Below, in pieces: positions 6,738 through 14,446 of a stretch of DNA of 15,582 nt (position 1 is its first letter; every line of letters begins with the position of its first letter). Under the pieces are notes generated by a model. That model saw nothing but the letters and a program-made list of their open reading frames with translations. It did not search any database and was not told where the DNA came from. The translations under genes were made by a program, and so were the position numbers. The DNA is from Caulobacteraceae bacterium UBA5005 (GTDB lineage: Bacteria > Pseudomonadota > Alphaproteobacteria > Caulobacterales > Caulobacteraceae), in the NCBI GenBank assembly GCA_002398405.1, contig DGYN01000066.1, positions 47,446 through 63,027 of the forward strand, in the 5' to 3' direction.

Positions 6738-9694
6738 ACCCGTTTGCTGAGGCCGGCCCCCGCTGGTTCAGCATCCCGGCCAACCGGCCCTTTCTCGACG
6801 ACCTGGCGATGGGGTTGTCGGATGCGCTGCTGGACCTTGGGCCCGACGTCCTGGCCGACGCCGTGGTGCTGGTGCCGAACCGGCGGGCGGCGCGGTCGCT
6901 GAGCCAGGCCTTTGTCGCCGCGACGGGAAGGAAGGCGGTGCTGCTGCCGCAGATCCGGGCGCTGGGGGACCTGGAGGAGGGCGAGCCGCCGTTCGAGCCG
7001 GGGGATCTGGCGCTGGACCTTTTGCCCGCCATTTCGGCGCACCGGCGAAGGTTCGAGCTGGCGCGGCTGGCGGCCGAGCATGGACCGCAGCTGAAGCGCC
7101 ACCTGGACGCGGCGGCGGCCCTGGAGCTGGGCGAGGCGCTGGGGGCGTTCTTCGACAGCCTGGAGATCGAGGAGGTCGAAGAGCGCGGCATGATCGCGGC
7201 CCTGGCGGGGGGTGAGTTCGCCGAGCATTGGCAGGTTTCGGCGGGCTTTCTGGCCCTGGCCGTCGATCTTTGGCCGAAGCGCCTGGAAGCGCTGGGCCTG
7301 CTCGATATCCGCCAGCGGGAGGTCCGGCTGCTGCGGCGGCTGGCGGCCAAGTGGGCGGACAAGGACCCGGGCGGGGTGGTCATCGCGGCGGGGTCGACGG
7401 GCTCGACCAAGGCGACGGCCGATGTGCTGATCGCGGTCGCGAACCTGCGGCAGGGGGCGGTGGTGCTGCCAGGGCTGGACGAGGCCTTGGCGCAGGACGC
7501 CTGGGACAAGGTCGACGAGCAGCATCCGCAGGGGGCGATGAAGCGGCTCTTGGAACGGGCCGGAATTTCGCGGGGCGCGGTGCGGGAGTGGCGGCCGGCG
7601 CCCGACGCGGCTGGGCGCTGGCGGCGGCGGGTGATCAATGAGGCGCTGAGACCGGCCCTCGCCACCGCCGACTGGCGGGCGCAGATCGAGAAGCTGCGGG
7701 CCGAGGCGGCCGGTGAAGGGGTCGATCCGATCGCGGCGGGGCTGGCCGGGCTTTCCACCGTCACGGCGCGGACCGAGGAGGAAGCCGCGGCGGTGTGCGC
7801 CGTCCTGCTGCGCGAGGCCCTGGAGACGCCGGGCAAGACGGCCGCCCTGATCACCCCGGACCAGGCTCTGGCGCGGCGGGTGTCGGCAAGGCTGGCCCGG
7901 TGGGACATCGGCGTGGATTCGTCGGCGGGATCGCCGCTGGCTGATTGCCCGGCGGGGGTGCTGATCGCGCTGGCGGCGCGGGCGGCCCTGGACCCGGCGG
8001 ACCCGGTGACCCTGCTGGCCATCCTCAAGCATCCGCTGGTGAGGCTTCAAGGCGATCTCGCCGCCCTGGAGGAGAAGGTGCTGCGTGGGCCAAGGCCCAG
8101 GGACGTTGCGGAAATCTTTGCGCGCATCGAGGCGGAGAAGGTCGACCCGGCCCTGGCGTCGGCGCTGCAAGCGGCTCTGGCCCATGGGGCTGCCCCGTTT
8201 GTGGACGGCGAGACGAGCCCGGCGGCGGCGGCCTATGGCCTGGTGCTGACGCTGGAGACCCTGGCGGAAACCTCGCGGCTGTGGGCCGGAACAGGGGGCG
8301 AGGCGGCGTCGCGCCTGATCGGGGAACTGATCGAGGGGGGCGATGTGTTGCCCAAGGTCGGCCCTCGCGCCTTCCTGGTGCTGATCGAGCGGCTGCTGGC
8401 CGGTGAAACGGTGCGGCTCGGAGGACCAAGCCGCGGGCGGATCCAGATCCTGGGCGCCCTGGAGGGCCGGATGATTGGCGCCGACCGGCTGATCCTGGCG
8501 GGGCTGGAGGAAGGGGTGTGGCCGCCGGACGCGCCCACCGATCCCTTCCTGTCGCGGCCGATGAGGAAGGAGATCGGCCTGCCGGCGCCGGAGCGGCGCA
8601 TCGGGCTGGCGGCTCACGACTTCGCCCAGGCGGCCTGCGCGCCGGAGGTCATCCTGCTGCATACGGAGCGGCGGGGCGGCCAGCCGTCGGTCAGGTCGCG
8701 CTGGCTTTGGCGGCTTGAGACCCTGGCCAAGGGGGCGGACCTTCCCCTGCCCGGGCGGCCGGAGGTGCTGGACTGGGTCAGGGCCCTGGACGATCCCGGA
8801 AAGCCGCAGGCGGCGCCGCGCCCCGCCCCCAGACCCCCGGTCGAGCACCGGCCGCGCAAGCTGGCGGTGACGCGGGTCGAGACTCTGGTGCGCGATCCCT
8901 ATGCGGTTTGGGCGCGGGATATCCTCAAGCTGTTCTCTTTGGACCGGCCGGATGAGCCGGTGGACGCAAGGGCGCGGGGGACCGCGATCCACGCGGCGTT
9001 CGAGACCTTCGCCAAGCGCTATCCGGGCGAGCTTCCCGAGGACAGCGCGGCCATCTTTGAGCGGCTGTATCTCGAGGCCCTGAACGATGCCGGCATCCCC
9101 AAGGCGGCCCTGGCGCGCGAACAGGCCCTGGCCCGCGAGGCGGCGGCCTGGGTGGCGGAGATGGAGGTCCGGCGGCGGGCGGGCGGGGTGACGATCGCCG
9201 TCGAACAGAAGGGCGCCCTGACCCTCGAGATCGGCGGCAAGCCGTTCGAGCTGACCGCCAAGACCGACCGCATCGAGATCACCGTGGGCGGGGCGGGGCA
9301 CATCCTCGACTACAAGACCGGCAAGGCGCCGTCGAAGAAGATGGTCGAGACGGGGTTTTCGCCGCAGCTGACCCTGACCGCCGCCATCCTGGCCTATGGA
9401 CGGTTCGAGGGGATTTCCCGGCGGCTGACGCCTGGGGAGATGACCTATATCGAGGTCACGGGCAGGAAGCCCGCGGGCCGCGAGGAGGTGCGGGTCGAGG
9501 CGGTGGACGGCAAGACCAAGGCCGATGCGGCGCTGGAGGGGTTGATCCGGCTGATCGAGCGTTATGACGATCTGAATGCGCCGTACCTGTCACGCACGGC
9601 CCCGCAGTTCGTGAAGGCCTATGCGGGGGACTATGACCACCTGGCGCGTGTGTTCGAGTGGTCCACCAGCGGCGATGACGAGGGGGGCGAATGA
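6734..9694 (+). CDS. addB: Double-strand break repair protein AddB
   Basis: AddB is the partner of AddA in the helicase-nuclease that resects double-strand breaks for RecA loading, replacing RecBCD. The 986-aa protein has an inactive helicase-like front part, starting RPFLDDLAMGL and VVLVPNRRAARSL, where I see no Walker A. The superfamily-1-like middle contains ILAGLEEGVWPPDAPTDPFLS. The C-terminal PD-(D/E)xK nuclease has H753 in GTAIHAAFE, D845 in AKTDRIE, and D859 with K861 in LDYKTGK. Only three cysteines are present, none after C635, so the four-cysteine iron-sulphur cluster known in Bacillus AddB cannot form. The start overlaps murU and the stop overlaps addA by ATGA. The tail ends acidic (GDDEGGE). 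Confidence 0.95.
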   Translation: MNPFAEAGPRWFSIPANRPFLDDLAMGLSDALLDLGPDVLADAVVLVPNRRAARSLSQAFVAATGRKAVLLPQIRALGDLEEGEPPFEPGDLALDLLPAISAHRRRFELARLAAEHGPQLKRHLDAAAALELGEALGAFFDSLEIEEVEERGMIAALAGGEFAEHWQVSAGFLALAVDLWPKRLEALGLLDIRQREVRLLRRLAAKWADKDPGGVVIAAGSTGSTKATADVLIAVANLRQGAVVLPGLDEALAQDAWDKVDEQHPQGAMKRLLERAGISRGAVREWRPAPDAAGRWRRRVINEALRPALATADWRAQIEKLRAEAAGEGVDPIAAGLAGLSTVTARTEEEAAAVCAVLLREALETPGKTAALITPDQALARRVSARLARWDIGVDSSAGSPLADCPAGVLIALAARAALDPADPVTLLAILKHPLVRLQGDLAALEEKVLRGPRPRDVAEIFARIEAEKVDPALASALQAALAHGAAPFVDGETSPAAAAYGLVLTLETLAETSRLWAGTGGEAASRLIGELIEGGDVLPKVGPRAFLVLIERLLAGETVRLGGPSRGRIQILGALEGRMIGADRLILAGLEEGVWPPDAPTDPFLSRPMRKEIGLPAPERRIGLAAHDFAQAACAPEVILLHTERRGGQPSVRSRWLWRLETLAKGADLPLPGRPEVLDWVRALDDPGKPQAAPRPAPRPPVEHRPRKLAVTRVETLVRDPYAVWARDILKLFSLDRPDEPVDARARGTAIHAAFETFAKRYPGELPEDSAAIFERLYLEALNDAGIPKAALAREQALAREAAAWVAEMEVRRRAGGVTIAVEQKGALTLEIGGKPFELTAKTDRIEITVGGAGHILDYKTGKAPSKKMVETGFSPQLTLTAAILAYGRFEGISRRLTPGEMTYIEVTGRKPAGREEVRVEAVDGKTKADAALEGLIRLIERYDDLNAPYLSRTAPQFVKAYAGDYDHLARVFEWSTSGDDEGGE

Positions 9695-12600
9695 GCACCT
9701 CGCAGCGCACCGCCGCCGATCCGAGACATTCGGCCTTCGTCACCGCCAACGCCGGGTCGGGCAAGACCAAGACCCTGATCGACCGCACCGCGCGGCTGCT
9801 GCTGGAGAAGGCGGAGCCCGGGGCGATCCTCTGCGTCACCTATACCAAGGCGGCGGCGGCGGAGATGCAGCGGCGCCTTTACGAAAAGCTGGGCGGATGG
9901 GCGGTGGCGGTGGACGCGGACCTCGCCGAGACCCTGTCGGAGCTGACCGGCAAGCGGGTCTATCCGGACGACCGCGAGGCCCTGTCGGAGGCGAGGCGGC
10001 TGTTCGCCAAGGCCTTGGAGACGCCGGGCGGGCTGAAGATCCAGACCATCCACGCCTTCTGCGAGCGGCTCTTGCGGCGCTTCCCCCTGGAGGCCGGAAT
10101 CGCGCCGACCTTCAAGGTGGTGGACGATGCCGCCGCCGCATCGATCGCCGCCGCGGCGCGGGCCGAGGTCGCCCATGCGGTGCTGGCGGGAGGAAGCCCG
10201 GCGCTCTCCGAAGCCTACAGCCGGTTTTCCGTGGCCCTGGATTTCCAGTCCTTCCAGGCGATGTTCGCGACCTTCGAGGCCGAGCGCGGGGCGATCTCCG
10301 CCTATATCGAGGCGCAAGGCGGCCTTGCGGGCGCGGTGGCCGACGTCTGGCGGGTGTGCGGGTTTTCGCGGCCGGAGGACCCTGAGGCCCTGGCGGACCA
10401 TGCCCTTGGCCGGCTGGACCTGACCGCCTGGCGGGAGGCCGCGGCGCACCTGATCGGCGCGAACAAGGACCTGAAATGCGCGCAGGCCCTGTTGGCGGTC
10501 GCCGCGGCTCCGACCTTCGAGGGAGCGCTGGCGGCGATGTTCACCGAAGGCGGGCGCGGCACTCCGGCGGTGGTTTTCACCAAGTCGGCGACCCTGGCCC
10601 TGCGCCAGGACCTCAAGGCCGCCCTGCTGTTCGACCAGGAAAGCCTGGAGGAGGCCCGCCAGCGGGTGCGGGCGGCGAATATCGCGCGGGACACCGGCCA
10701 CGCCCTGGCGCTCGCCCACCTCTATGCGCAGCTTTATGAGGCCGAGAAGCGCTGGCGGGGCGTGCTGGATTTCGCCGACCTGGTGAAGAAGACCTGCGAG
10801 CTGCTGCGCGATGCGCCAGCCGCCGCCTGGGTGCTCTACAAGCTGGACGGGGGCATCGACCACATCCTGCTGGACGAGGCGCAGGACACCGCGCCGGACC
10901 AGTGGCTGATCCTGGAGGGACTGACCGGTGAGTTCTTTTCCGGAGCCGGGCGGCCGTCGCACCGGTCAGTGGAGCGGACCCTGTTCGTGGTCGGGGACGA
11001 AAAGCAGTCGATCTATTCCTTTCAGGGGGCGGACCCCCGCCGCCTGCAGGCCGAGACCGAACGCTATATCGCCCTGATCGCCGCCCAGGGCCGTGAGGGC
11101 CCCCGCGTGCCGCTGAAGGAGAGCTGGCGCTCGACCGCCGAGGTGCTGTCCTTCGTCGACACGGTGTTCACCCCTGCCCCGCTGCGCGCCGCCGTCCAGG
11201 CGGACAATCCGGCGCCGGTGATCCACGACCTGACCCGCCACGGCGAGAAGGGCTGCGTCGATCTGTGGGAGCCGGAGCGGGAGACAAGGGAGGATGACCG
11301 GGAGGCCTGGGACCTGCCGTTGGATGTGGTCAGCGAGAGGAGCGCCAACTACCGGCTGGCCGAGCGGATCGCCGGCGAGATCGAGGCCCTGGTCGCGCGG
11401 GGCGATGCGGTGTTCGAAAAGGGCCATCCACGGGCGGCGGGATACGGCGATGTTTTGATCCTGGTGCGGCGGCGGGGCGTCTTGTTCGAGGAGATCCTGC
11501 GGGCCTTGAAGCGGCGGGGCATTCCGGTGGCGGGAGCTGACCGGCTGGCCCTGTCGGCCCACATCGCTTTCGACGACCTTTTGGCCCTGGCGCGGTTTGC
11601 ATTGCATCCGCGCGATGAGCTGACCCTGGCGGCGCTGCTCAAGAGCCCGCTCATCGGCCTCGACGACGACAGCCTCTATGCCCTGGCCCACGGCCGGGAG
11701 GAAAAGCTCTGGCCGTGGCTCAAACGCCGCGCCGCCGAGCGGCCGGAATGGGCGCGGGCCTATGCCTTCCTGGAGGGGGTCTTAACCGACGCCAAGATCC
11801 GGCGGCCGTTCGATTTCTACCAGCGCATCCTGGCGCGGCTGGATGGCGAGGGACGGTCGGGACGGCTCAAGATGCTCGGGCGCCTGGGGCATGAGGCGGC
11901 GGATGCGGTCGATGAATTCCTGGCCCAGGTCCTGGCCGCCGAGGGGCGCGGGGCGCGCGACCTGGAGACCCTGGCCGCCGAGCTTTGCGGCCTGGACATC
12001 ACCGTGAAGCGGGAGATGGACGTCAGCCGAGGCGAAGTGCGGGTGATGACCGCCCACGGGGCCAAGGGGCTGGAGGCGCCGATCGTCTTCCTGCCGGAGA
12101 TGACCCTGACGCGGGGCGCGCGGAGCGGCGCGCTGTTGAAGACGCAGGAGGGGGGCTTCCTGTGGGCGCCGCGCGCCGGGGATGACTGCACGGCGTCGGA
12201 GGCGGCCCGCACGGCGCGGCAGGCGGCGGAGGAGGATGAACGCTACCGTCTGTTCTATGTGGCCCTGACCCGCGCCCGCGACCGGCTGATCCTCTGCGGC
12301 CGGGTCGCGCACAACGCGAAGCTTGAGAATATCGGCGGCTGGTACGGGGCGGCGACGGCGGCCCTGGATCAGTTGGGAGAAAGCGTCCGCGCGCTGGACG
12401 ACAACGGGCGGGCCTTCCGCCGCTATGGCCACGATCCTCTCCCTGCCCTGAGGACGACGGCGCCGCTCGCCGCGCCGGCCCCTCTGCCCGCCTGGCTCGC
12501 CACGCCGCCAGCGGCGGAGGCGGCTGGGCTGCGCTATCTGTCACCCTCGGCCCTGGCGGAAACGGCGAGCGATACGGCGGTCTCCCCTCTGGACGGGGGC

Positions 12601-13131
12601 AAGGGATTGGGCCGCTTCCGGCGCGGCACGATCATCCACCGGCTGTTGCAGCTGTTGCCGGACGTGGAGCCGGGGGCGCGGGCGGCGGGCGCTGGGGCGC
12701 TGTTGTCCCGGGAGCCTGGCCTCACCGACGACCAGCGGGCCGAGATGGCGGCCGCGGCCCTTGGGGTGCTCGACGATCCGCGCTTTTCGGCGGTGTTCGG
12801 GCCGGGGTCGCGGGCTGAGGTGGCGGCAGCCGGGGAAGCGGACACTTTGCCGCCAGGCCTCGCCATCGGCGGACGGATCGACCGGCTGGTGGTGGAGCCC
12901 GAGCGGGTGCTGGTCATCGATTTCAAGACCAACCGCCCGGCGCCCGCCCGGATCGAAGAGGCTGATCGCGCGTATCTGATGCAGATGGCCGCCTATGTCG
13001 CCGTGCTGCGCCAGGCCTTCCCTGGCCGCCGGGTCGAGGCGGCGCTGGTATGGACCGATGGACCTAAGCTGATGCCCGTTCCAGAAAACTTGCTCATCGA
13101 GGCGCTGGCGGAGCTGGCCCTCACCGCTTAG
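9691..13131 (+). CDS. addA: Double-strand break repair helicase-nuclease AddA
   Basis: AddA is the 3'-5' UvrD-type helicase and second nuclease of AddAB. The 1146-aa protein has Walker A ANAGSGKT (19-26), the QTIHAFCERLLRRFP block typical of AddA/RecB, motif II LLDEAQDT (D395/E396), GDEKQSIYSFQGADP (435-449), TAHGAKGLE (787-795) and the motif VI segment LFYVALTRARDR (854-865). The C-terminal nuclease follows with H983 (GTIIHRLL), D1064 (GRIDRL) and D1077/K1079 in IDFKTN. It is complete. The start overlaps addB by 4 nt (9691-9694), giving coupled translation of the two subunits. trxA follows after 32 nt. The domain set and pairing make confusion with UvrD or PcrA unlikely. Confidence 0.96.
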   Translation: MSTSQRTAADPRHSAFVTANAGSGKTKTLIDRTARLLLEKAEPGAILCVTYTKAAAAEMQRRLYEKLGGWAVAVDADLAETLSELTGKRVYPDDREALSEARRLFAKALETPGGLKIQTIHAFCERLLRRFPLEAGIAPTFKVVDDAAAASIAAAARAEVAHAVLAGGSPALSEAYSRFSVALDFQSFQAMFATFEAERGAISAYIEAQGGLAGAVADVWRVCGFSRPEDPEALADHALGRLDLTAWREAAAHLIGANKDLKCAQALLAVAAAPTFEGALAAMFTEGGRGTPAVVFTKSATLALRQDLKAALLFDQESLEEARQRVRAANIARDTGHALALAHLYAQLYEAEKRWRGVLDFADLVKKTCELLRDAPAAAWVLYKLDGGIDHILLDEAQDTAPDQWLILEGLTGEFFSGAGRPSHRSVERTLFVVGDEKQSIYSFQGADPRRLQAETERYIALIAAQGREGPRVPLKESWRSTAEVLSFVDTVFTPAPLRAAVQADNPAPVIHDLTRHGEKGCVDLWEPERETREDDREAWDLPLDVVSERSANYRLAERIAGEIEALVARGDAVFEKGHPRAAGYGDVLILVRRRGVLFEEILRALKRRGIPVAGADRLALSAHIAFDDLLALARFALHPRDELTLAALLKSPLIGLDDDSLYALAHGREEKLWPWLKRRAAERPEWARAYAFLEGVLTDAKIRRPFDFYQRILARLDGEGRSGRLKMLGRLGHEAADAVDEFLAQVLAAEGRGARDLETLAAELCGLDITVKREMDVSRGEVRVMTAHGAKGLEAPIVFLPEMTLTRGARSGALLKTQEGGFLWAPRAGDDCTASEAARTARQAAEEDERYRLFYVALTRARDRLILCGRVAHNAKLENIGGWYGAATAALDQLGESVRALDDNGRAFRRYGHDPLPALRTTAPLAAPAPLPAWLATPPAAEAAGLRYLSPSALAETASDTAVSPLDGGKGLGRFRRGTIIHRLLQLLPDVEPGARAAGAGALLSREPGLTDDQRAEMAAAALGVLDDPRFSAVFGPGSRAEVAAAGEADTLPPGLAIGGRIDRLVVEPERVLVIDFKTNRPAPARIEEADRAYLMQMAAYVAVLRQAFPGRRVEAALVWTDGPKLMPVPENLLIEALAELALTA

Positions 13132-13163
13132 CTATTGGACCAGAGAATTAGGAGAGTCTCCCC

Positions 13164-13502
13164 ATGGCGACCGTTCAAGTCACCACCGACAGCTTCGAAG
13201 CCGACGTCCTGCAGGCCGGGACCCCCGTCCTCGTCGACTTCTGGGCGGAATGGTGCGGCCCCTGCAAGCAGATCGCGCCGGCGCTGGAGCAGATCAGCGA
13301 GGAACTGGCCGGCAAGCTGACCGTCGCCAAGGTCAATATCGAGGACTATCCGGAGATCTCCGGCCGCTACGCCGTGCGCGGCATCCCGACCATGATCCTG
13401 TTCAAGGACGGCCAGATGAAGGACGTCAAGGTCGGGGCTTTGCCCAAGCAGAAGATCCTGGATTGGCTGGGCGAGGCGGGCGTGGAGACGGCGGCGGCTT
13501 AG
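13164..13502 (+). CDS. trxA: Thioredoxin
   Basis: This 112-aa protein is a classical cytoplasmic thioredoxin, the general disulfide reductant recharged by thioredoxin reductase. WCGPC is at residues 30-34 (C31/C34), the buried aspartate is D25 in VDFWAEW, and the cis-proline is P75 in RGIPTMILF. There is no signal peptide. The start has an excellent ribosome site, AGGAGAG (13150-13156), 7 nt upstream. That suggests strong translation independent of addA, unlike the overlapped genes before it. It could share the operon transcript or have its own promoter in the end of addA; none is clear in the 32-nt gap. Its stop is only 3 nt from the stop of a convergent gene, with no room for a terminator between them. 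Confidence 0.97.
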   Translation: MATVQVTTDSFEADVLQAGTPVLVDFWAEWCGPCKQIAPALEQISEELAGKLTVAKVNIEDYPEISGRYAVRGIPTMILFKDGQMKDVKVGALPKQKILDWLGEAGVETAAA

Positions 13503-13505
13503 GCC

Positions 13506-13925
13506 TTAGCTATCCGGTTTAGAATCTTTCCAGCGCGTCTCTTCAATCGCGATGGCCTTTTCAGCCACCGCCCACATCTGTGCTGCGAACCGTCGCATAG
13601 ATAAGAGGTCCTTCTCTTCCGCCAGTGATGTAGGAACAAATCGACCCAAATGTGCGACGAGTTGGCCATGCGAGTCGTCTAGACGAGCCTGGAGCGTCGC
13701 GGGATCGCTGACGCCGGTGAAATATGCGTCCTCGCGGGCATAGACGTAGGCGCAACCTCCGTAATTTACGATGCTCCAAAGTGGTCCGGCCAACCTGTCC
13801 TGGAGAATCTCCAGTTCGATCCAGAACGATCTTCCCCGCTTCGATTCCCAGGAATGGTCGGCAAAGGGATGGATGAAAGCCGCATCATAGCTCGTACGCA
13901 GTTCTGACGCATCGTGGCCGCTCAT
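13506..13925 (-). CDS. Hypothetical protein, 139 aa, lower GC
   Basis: I do not recognise this protein. It has 139 residues, no signal peptide and no membrane segment. The N-terminal half is rich in aromatic residues (SFWIELEILQDRLAGPLWSIVNYGGCAYVYARED). The C-terminal half is probably helical (LLSMRRFAAQMWAVAEKAIAIEE) and ends in a charged tail. By hand count, 13561-13620 is about 57% GC and 13621-13680 about 53%, clearly below its neighbours, and codons such as AGA and GAT are more frequent. That suggests recent acquisition or weak expression. The ribosome site is poor. It lies 27 nt downstream of DUF2200 on the same strand and may be read with it. It ends 3 nt from the trxA stop, convergently. 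Confidence 0.6.
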   Translation of the reverse strand: MSGHDASELRTSYDAAFIHPFADHSWESKRGRSFWIELEILQDRLAGPLWSIVNYGGCAYVYAREDAYFTGVSDPATLQARLDDSHGQLVAHLGRFVPTSLAEEKDLLSMRRFAAQMWAVAEKAIAIEETRWKDSKPDS

Positions 13926-13952
13926 GGGTGGAGGATAGCTGCAAGGCTGCCT

Positions 13953-14300
13953 CTATCCCCGCAAAATCTTTTCCATCGGCCTGCCTTGCCGCACTTCCTC
14001 GACCAGCTTGTCGAGGTAACGGAGTTCTCGCATCAGGGGGTCTTCGATCTCTTCGATGCGCACGCCGCAGATCACGCCTTTGATCTGCGACCGGTTGGGG
14101 TTGAGGCGCGGGGCGGCGGCGAAGAAGTCCTCGAAGCTGGTTTTGGCGGTCAGGTGGTGCTCGAGCTCGCCTTGCGAAAAGCCGGTCAGCCAGCGGATGA
14201 CCTCATCGACCTCGTCCTTGCCGCGGCCCTTCTTCGCCGCCTTGGCGAGGTAGTGCACGTAGACGCTGGCGACGCTCATCTTGAAGACGCGGTGGGTCAT
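13953..14300 (-). CDS. DUF2200 family protein
   Basis: This 115-aa cytoplasmic protein matches the DUF2200 pattern as I know it: an N-terminal FKMSVASVYVHYLAKAAKKGR segment, then EVDEVIRWLTGFSQGEL (30-46), FFAAAPRLNPNR (59-70) and the C-terminal CGVRIEEIEDPLMRELRYLDKLVEE block ending MEKILRG. The length is normal and the gene appears intact. Its biochemical role is not known to me. The start is backed by GAGG about 7 nt upstream. Its upstream region is the dispersed palindromic repeat (14320-14416), and the IS110 element is inserted 116 nt before the start codon. Its native promoter may therefore have been separated from farther upstream sequence. Confidence 0.88.
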   Translation of the reverse strand: MTHRVFKMSVASVYVHYLAKAAKKGRGKDEVDEVIRWLTGFSQGELEHHLTAKTSFEDFFAAAPRLNPNRSQIKGVICGVRIEEIEDPLMRELRYLDKLVEEVRQGRPMEKILRG

Positions 14301-14319
14301 GGGGGCCTCGGGCGACTAT

Positions 14320-14416
14320 CTCCCCCGCGAAGCGGCGGGAGGGGGACCGCGCGTAGCGTAGCGCAGCGGGGTGGAGGGGGCGAGCCCCACGCACCGGCGC
14401 TTGCCGCCCGCCCCCT
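14320..14416. repeat. Multi-hairpin dispersed intergenic repeat, left part, interrupted by IS110
   Basis: Hairpin one spans 14320-14341: CTCCCCCGC and GCGGCGGGAG around loop GAA, 9 bp with one bulged C. A GCGTAGCGTAGCGC segment follows at 14351-14364. Hairpin two spans 14370-14395: GGTG, GGGG, loop CGAG, CCCC, CACC with a 3x3 internal loop. The style (CTCCCCCGC, GGTGGAGGGGGC) matches repeats I associate with Caulobacterales intergenic regions; copy number cannot be checked here. The arm GGTGGAGGGGGC (14370-14381) has its exact inverse, GCCCCCTCCACC, when 14410-14416 is joined to 15577-15581. The insertion sequence therefore split the opposite arm. Confidence 0.75.
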
Positions 14417-14440
14417 TGTCTGTCGAGATTCTCGTAGGAA
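14417..14440 (+). promoter_or_regulatory. Possible half-promoter at the IS left end (complete only in the circle)
   Basis: If the element circularises at the CT core, the junction reads TTGCTT (15572-15576 joined to 14417), 17 nt, then TAGGAA (14435-14440). That is a weak but correctly spaced -35/-10 pair firing into the leader, with a start near 14447. In the integrated form the -35 half is absent because the left flank is C-rich. Junction-formed promoters are known for IS110-type elements. The match to consensus is modest (3 of 6 in each box). Confidence 0.4.
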
Positions 14441-14446
14441 GGTATC

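Noticed and set aside
6713..9301. Long open minus-strand frame opposite addB
   Set aside because: Its composition is the low-complexity, Arg/Gln/Pro-rich type expected from antisense of GC-rich coding sequence. No motifs, and addB is clear.
13503..13505. Terminator between trxA and the convergent gene
   Set aside because: The two stop codons are separated by only 3 nt, and no hairpin with a T-run is visible there.
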